A stretch of 7,825 nucleotides of DNA. Source: Flavobacteriales bacterium (GTDB lineage: Bacteria > Bacteroidota > Bacteroidia > Flavobacteriales > Flavobacteriaceae). A program made the position numbers and the translations under genes. The stretch spans positions 1-7,825 of the forward strand of contig WTIY01000093.1 in assembly GCA_011525065.1 (NCBI GenBank), in the 5' to 3' direction. Under the pieces are notes generated by a model. It was not told where the DNA came from. It made no database searches and saw nothing but the letters and a program-made list of their open reading frames with translations. Below, in pieces: positions 1-6,535 of the stretch (its first letter is position 1; the number at the start of each line of letters is the position of its first letter).

Positions 1-1
1 C

Positions 2-325
2 AAAATAGAATTTAAGTCTGAAACCATTGATTACGGTAATATCGCCAAGGGCAGCGACGGCATTCGTGTGTTTGAATTCACCAATACTGGGGATGCTGAA
101 TTGATCATTTCAAACGTCAAGTCCAGTTGTGGGTGTACTGTTCCTGAAAAACCCAAAGGACCCATTGCTCCGGGGGCTAATGGAACCATCAAAGTCAAAT
201 ACGACACAAAACGCGTGGGGCCTATTCGCAAAACAGTTACCGTTTACTCAAACGCTACAGAACCCATCAAAGCGCTTAAAATAAAGGGAGTTGTTCAGGC
301 TAACAAAAGCATTTTGGAGAACTGA
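2..325 (+). CDS. DUF1573 domain protein, 3' part
   Basis: The frame is open from the left window edge to TGA at 323-325 and gives 107 residues; the true start and any signal peptide lie upstream. The pattern is that of DUF1573, common in Bacteroidota: DYGNIAKG near residue 10, an FEFTNTG strand, SSCGCTVPEKPKGPIAPG near residues 41-58 with Cys43 and Cys45, then a VKYDTKRVG turn and a TVYSNA strand. The fold is an Ig-like (ASH/MSP-type) beta sandwich, and members are usually exported. No catalytic role is established for the family, so I assign none. An internal GTG at 68 could be read as a start, but it would cut off the first conserved strand and is rejected. A hairpin that includes the stop codon follows. 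Family call is confident; function is unknown. Confidence 0.9.
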   Translation, partial: KIEFKSETIDYGNIAKGSDGIRVFEFTNTGDAELIISNVKSSCGCTVPEKPKGPIAPGANGTIKVKYDTKRVGPIRKTVTVYSNATEPIKALKIKGVVQANKSILEN

Positions 326-376
326 TCAGACCCCTAAATTATTCCCTCAGGGCAGGGGATTTTCTGATCAGATTTT
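322..376 (+). terminator. Hairpin with stop codon inside, likely terminator
   Basis: CTGATCAG at 322-329 pairs with a second CTGATCAG at 364-371, because the octamer is its own reverse complement. Inside it CCCCT (331-335) pairs with AGGGG (354-358). A short CCC/GGG (344-346/350-352) may form at the tip. ATTTTC follows the outer stem. The TGA of the DUF1573 gene (323-325) is part of the stem. This is seen directly; that it ends transcription is inferred from its position, and the T tract is short. Confidence 0.55.
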
Positions 377-407
377 CGGAAATTTGTTTCCTTAAAACAG
401 ATAAATC

Positions 408-1604
408 ATGCCACAAATTTCGACTAAAGGGGCTGAAATGCCGGAATCTCCGATTAGAAAGCTCGTCCCCTTTGCCGAGCAAGCCTACAAGCAAAACAAA
501 AAGGTCTACCATTTAAACATCGGGCAACCTGACATCAAGACCCCCCAAAAGGCTCTTGATGCGGTCAGCAATCACAATTTATCGGTTTTGGCCTATTCCA
601 GAAGCGAAGGCTCCGAGCAGTACCGTCAAAAAATTGCGGATTACTACAAAAGTAAGTCGATTTATATGGGTCCCTCGGACATTGTGGTGACCACCGGGGG
701 TAGTGAGGCACTTCTCTTTGCCATGGGCAGTGTTTGTAATGCCGATGACGAAATCATCATTCCAGAACCTTTTTATGCCAATTACAATGGCTTCGCGCGA
801 GCCAGCGATGTCAAGGTAGTCCCGGTTGTTTCGCGAATTGAAGACAATTTTGCCCTCCCACCGATTGAGGAATTTGAGGCCTTAATTAGCCCGAAAACTA
901 AAGCCATTCTCATCTGTAACCCCGGGAATCCAACGGGTTATTTGTACGCCAAATCTGAAATTCAAAGTTTGGTTGCTTTAGTTAAAAAACACGATCTGTT
1001 TTTAATCGCTGATGAGGTCTATAGAGAGTTCACTTACGACGGTCAGCAGCACTATTCGATCATGCAGGAGAAAGGGCTAGAAGAGCACGCTATTTTAATC
1101 GATTCAGTCTCGAAGCGTTATAGCATGTGTGGGGCGCGAATTGGGTGCTTGGTGTCAAAAAATAAATCCGTTGTATCCACAGCCTTGAAATTTGCCCAAG
1201 CCCGACTCAGCCCGCCGACTTTTGCTCAGATTGCTAGTGAGGCCGCATTGGACACACCGCAATCCTACTTTGACCAGGTCATTGGGGAATACGAAGAACG
1301 TCGGGACACTTTGGTGCGTGAACTCCAGAAAATTCCAGGGGTAAAAATCGGCCTGCCTAAAGGCGCATTTTACTGCATCGTCGAACTGCCCGTGCACAAT
1401 AGCGATAATTTTGCCCAATGGCTGTTAGAATCCTTCGATTTAGACGGTGAGACCGTGATGGTCGCACCCGCCGCAGGCTTTTATTCAAGTCCAGGAATCG
1501 GCCTTAATCAAGTGAGAATCGCCTACGTCCTGAATAAAGAGAGCTTGATCAAAGCAGTCGCCATCATTAAAAAGGCCCTCGAGGCTTATCCTAATCCTAA
1601 ATGA
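408..1604 (+). CDS. Class I PLP-dependent aminotransferase (aspartate aminotransferase type)
   Basis: This 398-residue cytoplasmic protein is a full-length fold type I aminotransferase. It moves an amino group between an amino acid and a 2-oxo acid using pyridoxal phosphate. Visible motifs are HLNIGQPDIKTP (35-45, substrate loop), TTGGSEA (95-101, cofactor phosphate contact), NPGNPTG (171-177), ADEVYREF (201-208, Asp202 and Tyr205 contacting PLP), SVSKRYSMCGARIG (233-246, with Lys236 the Schiff base lysine), and NQVRIAY (367-373, Arg370 as the substrate carboxylate binder). The first ATG is chosen because the N-terminal run through MPESPIRKLVPFAE is typical of the subfamily; no Shine-Dalgarno is seen. 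The gene ends in a 4-base overlap with murB, so the two are probably co-translated. Aspartate specificity is the most likely but is not proven; aromatic or other substrates are possible. Confidence 0.93.
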   Translation: MPQISTKGAEMPESPIRKLVPFAEQAYKQNKKVYHLNIGQPDIKTPQKALDAVSNHNLSVLAYSRSEGSEQYRQKIADYYKSKSIYMGPSDIVVTTGGSEALLFAMGSVCNADDEIIIPEPFYANYNGFARASDVKVVPVVSRIEDNFALPPIEEFEALISPKTKAILICNPGNPTGYLYAKSEIQSLVALVKKHDLFLIADEVYREFTYDGQQHYSIMQEKGLEEHAILIDSVSKRYSMCGARIGCLVSKNKSVVSTALKFAQARLSPPTFAQIASEAALDTPQSYFDQVIGEYEERRDTLVRELQKIPGVKIGLPKGAFYCIVELPVHNSDNFAQWLLESFDLDGETVMVAPAAGFYSSPGIGLNQVRIAYVLNKESLIKAVAIIKKALEAYPNPK

Positions 1605-2611
1605 TTCAGCCAAACAAATCACTTCAGGCCTACAATACTTTTGGCGTCGCCAGTACGGCAGAGTTTTTTGTCGAGATTTTCGATAGGGTTGAATTGGCAG
1701 CCTTTTTCAAAGCGCACACAACAGAGCAAATAACCGTATTGGGTGGGGGAAGTAACATTCTTTTGACACAAAATCTGTCGGGCATTGTCCTGAAAATAAG
1801 TTTAACAGGCATTGAGGTGGTCGAGGAATCCCCTCAGGAGGTAATTCTCGAGGTGCAGGCAGGTGAATCATGGCACGATGTGGTCAGCTATTGCCTAGAC
1901 CAGGACTATGGGGGCATTGAAAATCTGGCCTTAATTCCAGGTCAAATGGGAACGGCCCCAATGCAAAATATTGGCGCTTACGGAGTCGAACTCAAAGACG
2001 TTTTTGACTCATGCGTGGCCATGAATCGAGAGACCCAAGAATTTGAATATTTTGATCGAGAAGCCTGCGCTTTTGGTTACCGTGAGAGCGTGTTTAAACA
2101 AAAGCTCAAAAATAAATACGTGATTTGTAGCGTACGACTTAGACTGACCAAAACCAACCATCGGCTCACCCTAGATTATGGTAGCATTAAAGACGTTTTA
2201 AGCCAGTCGGGAATCGATAATCCCAGCATTCGAGATGTTGCAGCGGCCGTAATTTCTATTCGACAGTCTAAGCTTCCAGACCCAAAAATCTTAGGCAACA
2301 GTGGAAGTTTTTTTAAAAATCCCATCATCGCCAAAAAGACAGCAGACCAACTCAAAGTGAATTATCCCCAATTACCCACCTATGATACAGGTGATGGACA
2401 GCAAAAAATTCCTGCGGCTTGGTTAATTGAAACGGCTGGATATAAAGGATTTCGTCAGGGAGATGCCGGAGTCCATAAACATCAAGCCCTGGTCCTGGTC
2501 AATTATGGCCAAGCCACTGGTGCAGAAATATGGCGACTGGCCCAAAGCATTCAAGATAAAGTTGAGAAAGAGTTTGGCATTCGCCTGATGCCCGAGGTGA
2601 ATATTTATTGA
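1601..2611 (+). CDS. murB: UDP-N-acetylmuramate dehydrogenase MurB
   Basis: MurB is the cytoplasmic flavoenzyme that reduces UDP-GlcNAc-enolpyruvate with NADPH to UDP-MurNAc, the second committed step of peptidoglycan synthesis. The 336 residues match the usual length of type I (E. coli-like) MurB. The FAD-binding part shows LGGGSN (47-52) and IPGQMGTAPMQNIGAYG (112-128). The type I insert is present as FGYRESVFK (158-166), with Arg161 at the place of E. coli Arg159. GNSGSFFKNP (232-241) carries Ser236, the proton donor (E. coli Ser229), and PEVNIY at the end carries Glu332 (E. coli Glu325). All key residues are intact. Its ATG overlaps the aminotransferase stop (ATGA), which supports a two-gene operon. 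Its stop codon lies in a hairpin shared with the convergent gene. Confidence 0.97.
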   Translation: MIQPNKSLQAYNTFGVASTAEFFVEIFDRVELAAFFKAHTTEQITVLGGGSNILLTQNLSGIVLKISLTGIEVVEESPQEVILEVQAGESWHDVVSYCLDQDYGGIENLALIPGQMGTAPMQNIGAYGVELKDVFDSCVAMNRETQEFEYFDREACAFGYRESVFKQKLKNKYVICSVRLRLTKTNHRLTLDYGSIKDVLSQSGIDNPSIRDVAAAVISIRQSKLPDPKILGNSGSFFKNPIIAKKTADQLKVNYPQLPTYDTGDGQQKIPAAWLIETAGYKGFRQGDAGVHKHQALVLVNYGQATGAEIWRLAQSIQDKVEKEFGIRLMPEVNIY

Positions 2612-2647
2612 TCGGGACAGCCGATCAGCACTCAGCTTCCCGGCTGA
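2609..2647. terminator. Hairpin pair between convergent genes
   Basis: TGATCGG (2609-2615) and CCGATCA (2621-2627) form a perfect 7-bp stem with a 5-base loop; the TGA of murB is the first half of the stem. A second, weaker hairpin follows: TCAGC (2632-2636) with GCTGA (2643-2647). The FAS1 gene on the other strand stops at 2650, so these hairpins could serve both directions. Neither is followed by a clear T tract on either strand, so terminator function is inferred from position only. Confidence 0.45.
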
Positions 2648-2649
2648 AT

Positions 2650-3216
2650 TCAGTACAATACCTCATCCAGATAGTAAATGTCCCCATTGTCCATACGCAA
2701 TGGATTGGGGCCAATCAAAGCACGATTGCCTTTGACGTCCTCTAAATAGTACGCCTGTTGCTCTTGAATGATTTTCAAAGTCGATCCATTTAGGGCCGTT
2801 AAGTTTTGATCCAAGTAAATCGACAAATCATCGCTGAGTTGATCAACTTTGACAATGTGGTTGCCAATTAAACGCTTCATCATGCCATTTTTTTGGTCAC
2901 GCCAGGACCTGAGTGTTACAGAATCCACTTTTTCAAAAGCCTCATTTGTCGGGGCAAATAACAGTAGTGGTCCAGAATCCTTGCCAAACAGATCAGAATA
3001 ATCATTGGCCACGGCAAAGGCAGATAAGGTCTCAATTCTGCTATCGGCGATAAGACCAAACAACATACTTCTTCTCATTTTTTCTTGCTCTGCCTTATTT
3101 TGATCGGTTTGTTCGCTCTGCTCGACGCGCTGTCCAGATTGGGCGCAGCTGAGCATCAAAAACACAAAACCCAATAAAAATGACATTTTAAGGGATGGAA
3201 ACATTCTGTATTTCAT
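2650..3216 (-). CDS. FAS1 (fasciclin-like) domain lipoprotein
   Basis: From the ATG at 3216 the protein has 188 residues. Residues 1-23 form a lipoprotein signal peptide: Lys and Arg near the start, a hydrophobic core FLLGFVFLML, then Ser and Cys24. The lipobox MLSC is a loose match of the kind seen in Bacteroidota. A polar Gln/Glu/Lys-rich linker of about 27 residues follows. One FAS1 domain fills the rest (about 52-188), shown by LLLFAPTNEAFEKV (84-97, the H1 motif), GNHIV (118-122), LNGSTLKI (142-149) and the closing IYYLDEVL. FAS1 domains act in adhesion or ligand binding; the ligand here is unknown. Upstream in-frame starts exist (ATG at 3237, GTG at 3240), but they would add a hydrophobic stretch before the charged n-region, so 3216 is preferred. 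The gene converges on murB and diverges from the operon beginning at 3351. Confidence 0.85.
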   Translation of the reverse strand: MKYRMFPSLKMSFLLGFVFLMLSCAQSGQRVEQSEQTDQNKAEQEKMRRSMLFGLIADSRIETLSAFAVANDYSDLFGKDSGPLLLFAPTNEAFEKVDSVTLRSWRDQKNGMMKRLIGNHIVKVDQLSDDLSIYLDQNLTALNGSTLKIIQEQQAYYLEDVKGNRALIGPNPLRMDNGDIYYLDEVLY

Positions 3217-3314
3217 GATTAAAAAATTAAAAAGCATCACTCAATCAGCGGTAAGACCAGATCGACCTGAGCGCTGGAAATCAATGCCAAAGCATGGTTT
3301 AAAATTAAAAATTC

Positions 3315-3346
3315 TTGCCAAATTTATTGGCTTTATTGTAATTTTG
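3315..3346 (+). promoter_or_regulatory. Bacteroidota-type promoter of the four-gene operon
   Basis: TTG at 3315-3317 and TAATTTTG at 3339-3346 match the Bacteroidota -33 TTG and -7 TAnnTTTG elements with a 21-base spacer, within the usual range. Only four bases separate the -7 box from the ATG at 3351. Transcription would therefore start at or within a few bases of the start codon, leaving almost no leader. The match is seen directly; activity is inferred. Confidence 0.6.
3319..3326 (-). promoter_or_regulatory. Possible -7 box for the FAS1 gene
   Basis: On the minus strand this reads TAAATTTG, an exact TAnnTTTG match. No TTG lies 17-23 bases upstream, and the leader to the ATG at 3216 would be about 100 bases. 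It lies inside the spacer of the forward promoter at 3315-3346, so the two divergent promoters would overlap if both are real. AT-rich sequence makes chance matches likely. Confidence 0.3.
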
Positions 3347-3350
3347 TCTC

Positions 3351-3554
3351 ATGAAATTATTGCTACTCACCATCGGTCTTTTGGTATTGGCTTTTGCTGG
3401 TATCGCCATTAAAATATGGGGTAAAAAAGACGGGGAATTTGCAGGGACCTGTGCCTCGCAAAGCCCATTTTTAAATAAAGAAGGAGAATCCTGCAGCTTT
3501 TGTGGTAAGTCACCCGATCAATTTTCGGAATGTAACGGCACAGAACGCGCCTAA
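3351..3554 (+). CDS. Small membrane or secreted protein with four cysteines
   Basis: This 67-residue protein has one hydrophobic segment (about residues 3-22) and then a soluble tail rich in Cys and Gly. The tail holds FAGTCAS (30-36, Cys34), CSFCGK (48-53, Cys48 and Cys51) and Cys61. A CxxC plus two flanking Cys could bind a metal or form disulfides. Charges after the helix (Lys21, Lys25, Lys26) outnumber those before it (Lys2), which by the positive-inside rule favours a cytoplasmic tail; a cleaved signal peptide with an exported tail is the alternative. I recall similar short proteins in Bacteroidota labelled only 'membrane or secreted protein', with no known role. The stop overlaps the next start (TAATG). 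It is the first gene of the unit and lies directly behind a good promoter. Confidence 0.8.
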   Translation: MKLLLLTIGLLVLAFAGIAIKIWGKKDGEFAGTCASQSPFLNKEGESCSFCGKSPDQFSECNGTERA

Positions 3555-4678
3555 TGGTTTGGGACTGCGGTTTGCTCTTTGGCATCACAGCCGCTTTTTT
3601 GATCCACCTATTTTTTATATTCAGAATGGGGCGTGTGGGTCGAATTCAACGGACTAAACACAACAGCCCTTCACATATCACCGGAGTTTCAGTTATTGTT
3701 TGTGCCCAGAACGCGGCAGACCAGCTCAATACGCTTATTCCCGAATTACTCGATCAGAATCACAAGAAGTATGAAGTGATCGTGGTTAATGATCACTCAA
3801 ACGATCATAGCCTCGAAGTTCTAAGCCGCATAAAATCATCAGATGATCGACTCCGGGTTATTGATTTTAAGGGGGTAGACAATAAAATTCCCGGCAAAAA
3901 ACAAGCCCTAAAGTTAGGGATTGAGGCCTCTAAATTTGATTTATTGCTGCTCACGGATGCGGACTGCCGCCCCGCCTCGAAAGATTGGGTTCAGCTTATG
4001 ACCGCTCCACTGACTAAACGTAAATTATTGGTGTTGGGCTACGGCGGTCTCGATAAAAAACCTGGGGTGCTCAACGCCCTCATTCGTTACGAGACAGCCA
4101 TGACGGCCTCACTATATTTAGGCCAAGCCATGGCCAATTTTCCCTATATGGGCGTAGGGCGAAATTTGGCCTATCACAAATCACTGCTTGAGGGCTATAC
4201 TCAATCCGAAGAGCACGCGAGGTTTCCATCGGGCGACGACGATTTACTGGTAAATCATTGCGCCACTGCCCAAAATACAAGTTGGATGATCGAGCCCGAT
4301 TCATTTACCTGGTCCTTGCCTAAAACCACTTGGACCGAGTGGATTCGCCAAAAAAGAAGACACATCACTACGGCCCATCACTACAGAAGACAGACACAAC
4401 TCACCCTTGGGCTATACGCAGGCAGCATTGTGGTTTTCTATGCGCTCGGCCTATTGGGCATTTTTCTGAATTCTTCAAATTCAATTCATTTTAAGATCAT
4501 AATGGGACTGTTCATGTTACGCGTAGTGATTGTGATTTGGCAACTCAAACCAGGTTTCAACCGCCTTAAAACATCTGATCTCATCCTTTGGACCCCCCTT
4601 CTGGAACCCATTTTAATTTGCGCTCAAATGGTTATATTTGTTTGGAATCGATTTTCAAAACCAAGCCATTGGAACTGA
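3554..4678 (+). CDS. Membrane-anchored family 2 glycosyltransferase
   Basis: The 374-residue protein belongs to the GT2 (GT-A fold) transferases, which move a sugar from a nucleotide sugar donor. An N-terminal helix (about 5-24) anchors it. The catalytic domain begins at VSVIVCAQNAA (45-55) and shows VIVVNDHSNDHS (75-86), IPGKKQALKLGIEAS (112-126), LLTDADCRP (132-140, with the metal-binding Asp135-Ala-Asp137), SGDDDLL (226-232, probable catalytic acidic site), and QKRRH (266-270) in place of the QxxRW motif of processive GT2 enzymes. Two or three further helices follow (about 283-305, 313-330, 345-365). This layout resembles membrane GT2 enzymes that make polysaccharide or glycolipid. Sugar and acceptor cannot be read from sequence. 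The start overlaps the upstream stop by one base, and the 3' end overlaps the sigma factor gene by 10 bases. Confidence 0.88.
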   Translation: MVWDCGLLFGITAAFLIHLFFIFRMGRVGRIQRTKHNSPSHITGVSVIVCAQNAADQLNTLIPELLDQNHKKYEVIVVNDHSNDHSLEVLSRIKSSDDRLRVIDFKGVDNKIPGKKQALKLGIEASKFDLLLLTDADCRPASKDWVQLMTAPLTKRKLLVLGYGGLDKKPGVLNALIRYETAMTASLYLGQAMANFPYMGVGRNLAYHKSLLEGYTQSEEHARFPSGDDDLLVNHCATAQNTSWMIEPDSFTWSLPKTTWTEWIRQKRRHITTAHHYRRQTQLTLGLYAGSIVVFYALGLLGIFLNSSNSIHFKIIMGLFMLRVVIVIWQLKPGFNRLKTSDLILWTPLLEPILICAQMVIFVWNRFSKPSHWN

Positions 4679-5241
4679 GTCAAAAGGAAGTCCTTAGTGT
4701 CATTGCCAAAGCCAAGCAAGGCGATCAAATGGCCTTCAAGAAATTGTTGGATCACTGCTGGAACATGGTATTTGGTTTTCAATTAAAACGGGTTCAAAAC
4801 GAATCTGAGGCTGAGGACATCACCATAGAAGCCTTTGCCAAAGCTTTTGATAAAATTGATCAATTTGATCCTCAATATACTTTTAGCACGTGGGTGATCA
4901 CCATCTCTAAAAACATTCAAATTGATCGTTATCGCAAAAGGAAGAATTCCATCTTTGTTGAACCATTAGAAGACAATAAATCACAAGGTGCCGCGATTGC
5001 CGATGGCAGCCCGACCCGAGAAGATGCACTAATACAAGAGCAAAACCTGCTTCAATTGCAGGGGATGATGAAATCGCTTAAGCCCATTTATCGCGAGGTT
5101 CTGCAACTCAGGTATTTTCAAGAATTGTCTTACAAGGACATCGCCCAGCAGTTGAATGAACCCATGACCAACATCAAGGTACGTCTGCTCCGCGCTAAAA
5201 AACTCATGGCAGAGCTCATCGATCAATCGCCAAATCGATGA
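4669..5241 (+). CDS. ECF-type RNA polymerase sigma factor, TTG start
   Basis: The protein is a two-domain (sigma2 plus sigma4) factor that would direct RNA polymerase to a set of promoters. Sigma2 runs from about residue 15 to 92: AKQGDQMAFKKLL, then EAEDITIEAFAKAFDKIDQF (region 2.2-2.3) and STWVITISKNIQIDRYRKRK (region 2.4). Sigma4 (about 127-183) contains YREVLQLRYFQELSYKDIAQQL followed by the recognition helix MTNIKVRLLRAKKLM. No ATG occurs in frame before Met21, which lies inside region 2.1. TTG at 4669 gives 190 residues and a typical N-terminus (MELSQKEVL); a TTG at 4588 would add 27 residues read inside the glycosyltransferase gene. CTG at 4675 is a weaker option. The stop overlaps the transporter start (ATGA). 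No anti-sigma gene is adjacent, so control must lie elsewhere or be transcriptional. Confidence 0.88.
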   Translation: MELSQKEVLSVIAKAKQGDQMAFKKLLDHCWNMVFGFQLKRVQNESEAEDITIEAFAKAFDKIDQFDPQYTFSTWVITISKNIQIDRYRKRKNSIFVEPLEDNKSQGAAIADGSPTREDALIQEQNLLQLQGMMKSLKPIYREVLQLRYFQELSYKDIAQQLNEPMTNIKVRLLRAKKLMAELIDQSPNR

Positions 5242-6449
5242 AAAATCTGTTTCAAAAACTTGGGCCAGGTTTGATGTTCGCGGGTGCGGCCATCGGGGTG
5301 TCCCATTTGGTTCAATCGACAAGGGCTGGCGCAGACTTTGGTTTTGGCTTGATTTGGGCCTTGTTGTTAATCAACCTAATCAAATATCCATTTTTTGCTT
5401 TTGGCGTTCATTACACCAGCAAAACAGGACAGGATTTATTGACGGGTTTCCAGACTCTTGGCCGCTGGGTTCTGGCGACCTACTTCCTATTGAGTTTAAT
5501 GACCATGTTCACCTTTCAAACAGCAGTAACCATTGTAACGGCTGGCATTGCCACCTCACTAACCGGCCTCGGATCCCCATTAATCTGGGCTGGAATCATT
5601 CTATTGCTTTGTTTTTTGATTTTAATTCGGGGGCGATTTTCGCTGCTGGATCAAGTGATGAAATGGGTGGTTATTGCTTTGACCTTGAGTACAATTTTAG
5701 CGGTGATTTTAGCGTGGTCGGCCCATGAAGTACGTCCAGATTGGACCCAGGTAATTCCTCAAACTGGTTTAGGCATTGCTTTTTTAATCGCTTTTATGGG
5801 CTGGATGCCAGCGCCCTTGGATTTAGCCATTTGGCAATCCCTTTGGGCGGTAGAAAAAAAACAATTGAACCCCGATCTAAGCGAGCAACAAGTGCGCTTA
5901 GATTTTAATATTGGCTACCTGGCGACGGTGGTCATCGGTCTGAGCTTTATATTGTTGGGCGGACTGGTCATGTTTGATCAAGGTGAGGAGTTTTCAAATC
6001 AAGGGGCTGTTTTTGCCAGTCAGCTCATCAATATGTACACCGATAGTTTGGGATCATCAGCCAAAGGTTTCATTGGGCTGGCGGCGCTCACCACCATGTT
6101 CAGCACCTCTTTGACCACTTTGGACGGTTCGCCTCGTGTAATGGCCAAAATCAGTGAACTGCTCTTTCCCAGAGCTTATCGATTGAATTACATGACCTGG
6201 TTAGTAATTTTAGTCATCGGTAGTGTGGCGGTATACTTGGGACTGACGGATCAGATGGGTACTTTGATTGCCATTGGCACCATACTTTCGTTTGTCTCAG
6301 CTCCATTTTATGCCATTGTGATCTACAAACTGGTCAATGGAACTTCTATGGCTGAGGAACATCGTCCCGGAATTGTAATCCGTACGCTAAGTGTATTGTC
6401 CATTTTATTGTTGATCGGATTTAGTCTATGGTACTTATCCATCCTCTAA
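5238..6449 (+). CDS. Divergent Nramp-family (SLC11-like) metal ion transporter
   Basis: A 403-residue inner membrane protein with about 11 predicted helices and the Nramp fold pattern. The first helix begins GPGLMFAGAAIGVSHLVQST (9-28) and leads to RAGADFGFGLIW, which aligns with the Nramp TM1 region (GP...DPGN...GGA.FGYSLLW). The DPGN metal motif is replaced by GVSH (20-23), so the coordinating Asp and Asn are absent. In the sixth helix FMGWMPAPLDLAIWQS (187-201) keeps Met-Pro (190-191) of the canonical MPH motif but lacks its His. Ordinary Nramp proteins carry Mn2+ or Fe2+ with protons; with these changes the substrate is uncertain. Database names such as 'divalent metal cation transporter' would rest on fold alone. 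The gene is the last of the unit, and its ATG overlaps the sigma stop by 4 bases. Confidence 0.85.
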   Translation: MKNLFQKLGPGLMFAGAAIGVSHLVQSTRAGADFGFGLIWALLLINLIKYPFFAFGVHYTSKTGQDLLTGFQTLGRWVLATYFLLSLMTMFTFQTAVTIVTAGIATSLTGLGSPLIWAGIILLLCFLILIRGRFSLLDQVMKWVVIALTLSTILAVILAWSAHEVRPDWTQVIPQTGLGIAFLIAFMGWMPAPLDLAIWQSLWAVEKKQLNPDLSEQQVRLDFNIGYLATVVIGLSFILLGGLVMFDQGEEFSNQGAVFASQLINMYTDSLGSSAKGFIGLAALTTMFSTSLTTLDGSPRVMAKISELLFPRAYRLNYMTWLVILVIGSVAVYLGLTDQMGTLIAIGTILSFVSAPFYAIVIYKLVNGTSMAEEHRPGIVIRTLSVLSILLLIGFSLWYLSIL

Positions 6450-6535
6450 ATTCACCTTAATGTTCTGGGTTGATTCTGGTCCATTTAAGCACAAGATTAT
6501 CCTGAATATTGGCTGGGGTAAAAGACAGAATATAC

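Noticed and set aside
68..325. Separate 85-residue gene starting at GTG 68
   Set aside because: The frame is open to the window edge and the DUF1573 signature already starts upstream, so this is one truncated gene.
379..386. GAAATTTG before the aminotransferase gene as a -7 box
   Set aside because: The first base of TAnnTTTG does not match and there is no TTG at the proper distance, so no promoter is called there.
4588..4668. N-terminal extension of the sigma factor from TTG 4588
   Set aside because: It would lie wholly in the glycosyltransferase gene, has no sigma-like sequence, and the conserved part begins after 4669.
5354..5728. 124-residue open frame inside the transporter gene
   Set aside because: It is a shadow of the transporter in another frame, with low-complexity composition and no recognisable domain.
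6465..6480. TTCTGG repeats after the transporter gene as a terminator
   Set aside because: They are direct, not inverted, and no stable stem is found in that gap.
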